Part shown: in pieces, positions 5,540-6,029 of the stretch | How positions within the stretch are numbered: the first letter of the stretch is position 1 | Layout: the number at the start of each line of letters is the position of its first letter | Source: an uncultured Saprospiraceae bacterium | GTDB lineage: Bacteria; Bacteroidota; Bacteroidia; Chitinophagales; Saprospiraceae | DNA: 6,029 bases | Direction of reading: 5' to 3' | Assembly (NCBI GenBank): GCA_905479665.1 | Contig: CAJQNM010000039.1 | Span: forward strand, 1 to 6,029 | Made by a program: the position numbers and the translations under genes | The notes under the pieces: generated by a model | Databases searched by the model: none | Seen by the model: only the letters and a program-made list of their open reading frames with translations | What the model was told of the DNA's origin: nothing

Positions 5540-5603
5540 CATTTGATTTGCAAACAGGAAACTAATGAACTACATTTGCTTTGCAAACAGGAAAGAAATG
5601 ATC
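5540..5603. repeat. 33-bp tandem duplication over the padR start region
   Basis: Bases 5540-5570 and 5573-5603 agree at 27 of 31 positions with a period of 33 bp. Each copy holds TTTGCAAACAGGAAA followed by an ATG (5565 and 5598), in the same frame because 33 is a multiple of three. Each also holds the 8-bp palindrome TTTGCAAA (5547-5554 and 5580-5587). Confidence 0.9.
5547..5578 (+). promoter_or_regulatory. Consensus Bacteroidota promoter of padR
   Basis: TTTG (5547-5550), a 20-nt spacer and TACATTTG (5571-5578) match the -33/-7 consensus fully. The -33 box comes from the first copy of the tandem duplication and the -7 box spans the join to the second. The expected transcript start, about 5582-5585, leaves a short leader with AGGAAAG 4 nt or less before ATG 5598 and excludes ATG 5565. 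Confidence 0.7.
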
Positions 5604-5927
5604 AAACTAGGAGCCTTTGAAGAATTGGTTTTACTTGCTGTAGGAGCACTGGAAAAAGAAGCGTACGGGGTCTCTATCAAGGAGTTGTTGCACGAAAAGA
5701 CCGGAAAAAAGCCCAGTATCGGTGCGCTGCACTCGGCCCTATATCGGCTAGAGGACAAGGGACATCTAAAATCGTGGGAGGGCGGTGCCACAGCTGAGCG
5801 GGGAGGCAGACGAAAGAAATATTACCTCCTCACTGCATATGGCCATCGTGCGCTGGAGGAACAACAGAGAGTGCGCTGGGAACTAGGTCGAAATATTTCT
5901 GGTCTCAACCTCAACTCTTATGGGTAA
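5598..5927 (+). CDS. PadR-family winged-helix transcriptional regulator
   Basis: A 109-residue PadR-type repressor of about 12 kDa. Seen: the family opening LGAFEELVLLAVGAL (4-18), the AYG motif (22-24), helix IKELLHEKTGKKPSIGALHSALYRLEDKGHL (27-57) that forms the recognition helix and wing, and the RGGRRKKYYLLT strand before the C-terminal helix. The ATG at 5598 is chosen because PadR proteins start a few residues before LGAFEE and because the upstream ATG 5565 would precede the predicted transcript start; that ATG arose by the tandem duplication and would add eleven residues. The stop overlaps the next gene by 8 nt. In Bacteroidota such regulators commonly sit before a permease with a prefix domain and probably control it. 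Two TTTGCAAA palindromes in its own promoter are candidate operators. Confidence 0.92.
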   Translation: MIKLGAFEELVLLAVGALEKEAYGVSIKELLHEKTGKKPSIGALHSALYRLEDKGHLKSWEGGATAERGGRRKKYYLLTAYGHRALEEQQRVRWELGRNISGLNLNSYG

Positions 5928-6029
5928 CGAAACACCTCAACCACCTCGGCAGGCTGATCGGATCCTGCAATGGTTTTGTTCTGACGAAGTCATCGAGACC
6001 TTGCAAGGTGATCTGTACGAACTTTATCG
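5920..6029 (+). CDS. ABC transporter permease, N-terminal part (prefix-domain type)
   Basis: The frame opens at ATG 5920, inside the last codons of padR, and runs off the window after 36 codons. The visible residues (PPRQADRILQWFCSDEVIETLQGDLYELYR) match the short cytosolic prefix found at the N-terminus of MacB/FtsX-like permeases that follow PadR genes in Bacteroidota. The membrane segments and extracytoplasmic domain lie beyond the window. The 8-nt overlap with padR suggests translational coupling. What is exported cannot be told from this piece. Confidence 0.8.
   Translation, partial: MGNETPQPPRQADRILQWFCSDEVIETLQGDLYELY

Noticed and set aside
5565..5597. padR start at ATG 5565
   Set aside because: It precedes the predicted transcript start, comes from the tandem duplication, and adds residues not typical of PadR N-termini.

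Overview
The window looks like a chromosome segment of a marine-type Bacteroidota, most likely a Cytophagales relative. Three things suggest this: promoter elements that fit the Bacteroidota consensus (TTTG about 20 nt upstream of TAnnTTTG), a PadR regulator overlapping an ABC permease that carries the N-terminal prefix domain common in that group, and exported sulfatase and lipoprotein enzymes. The lineage is inferred from content; there is no rRNA or marker gene here.

Layout. 1-151: a C-rich heptamer array with a conserved tail. 165-1172: a two-helix K+ channel with a cytosolic RCK/TrkA part. 1346-2173: a cyclase-family (kynurenine-formamidase-like) lipoprotein ending in a probable terminator hairpin. 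2261-3808: a secreted type I sulfatase. 3862-4296: a small cupin protein, probably cotranscribed with the sulfatase. 4314-4394: a second heptamer array with the same tail. 4395-4560: no recognisable gene. 4602-5178: a hicA-hicB toxin-antitoxin pair with its own promoter. 5174-5342: a MITE-like near-perfect palindrome inserted exactly at the hicB stop codon. 5338-5520: an apparent minus-strand gene remnant. 5540-5603: a 33-bp tandem duplication that builds the padR promoter. 5598-5927: padR. 5920-end: the start of an ABC transporter permease.

How the parts fit. The sulfatase, cupin and cyclase lipoprotein look like an exported or periplasmic catabolic group, but no SusC/SusD pair and no sulfatase-maturing enzyme lies in the window. 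The stretch from about 4300 to 5600 is a small accessory island: repeat array, toxin-antitoxin module, non-autonomous mobile element and a broken gene, with visibly more A/T than the sulfatase region. PadR and the following permease form a translationally overlapping regulator-transporter unit.

I see no new multi-gene defence or metabolic system. The most unusual items are the palindromic element placed at the hicB stop, the duplication-built padR promoter with two identical TTTGCAAA palindromes, and the two dispersed heptamer arrays sharing a promoter-like tail.
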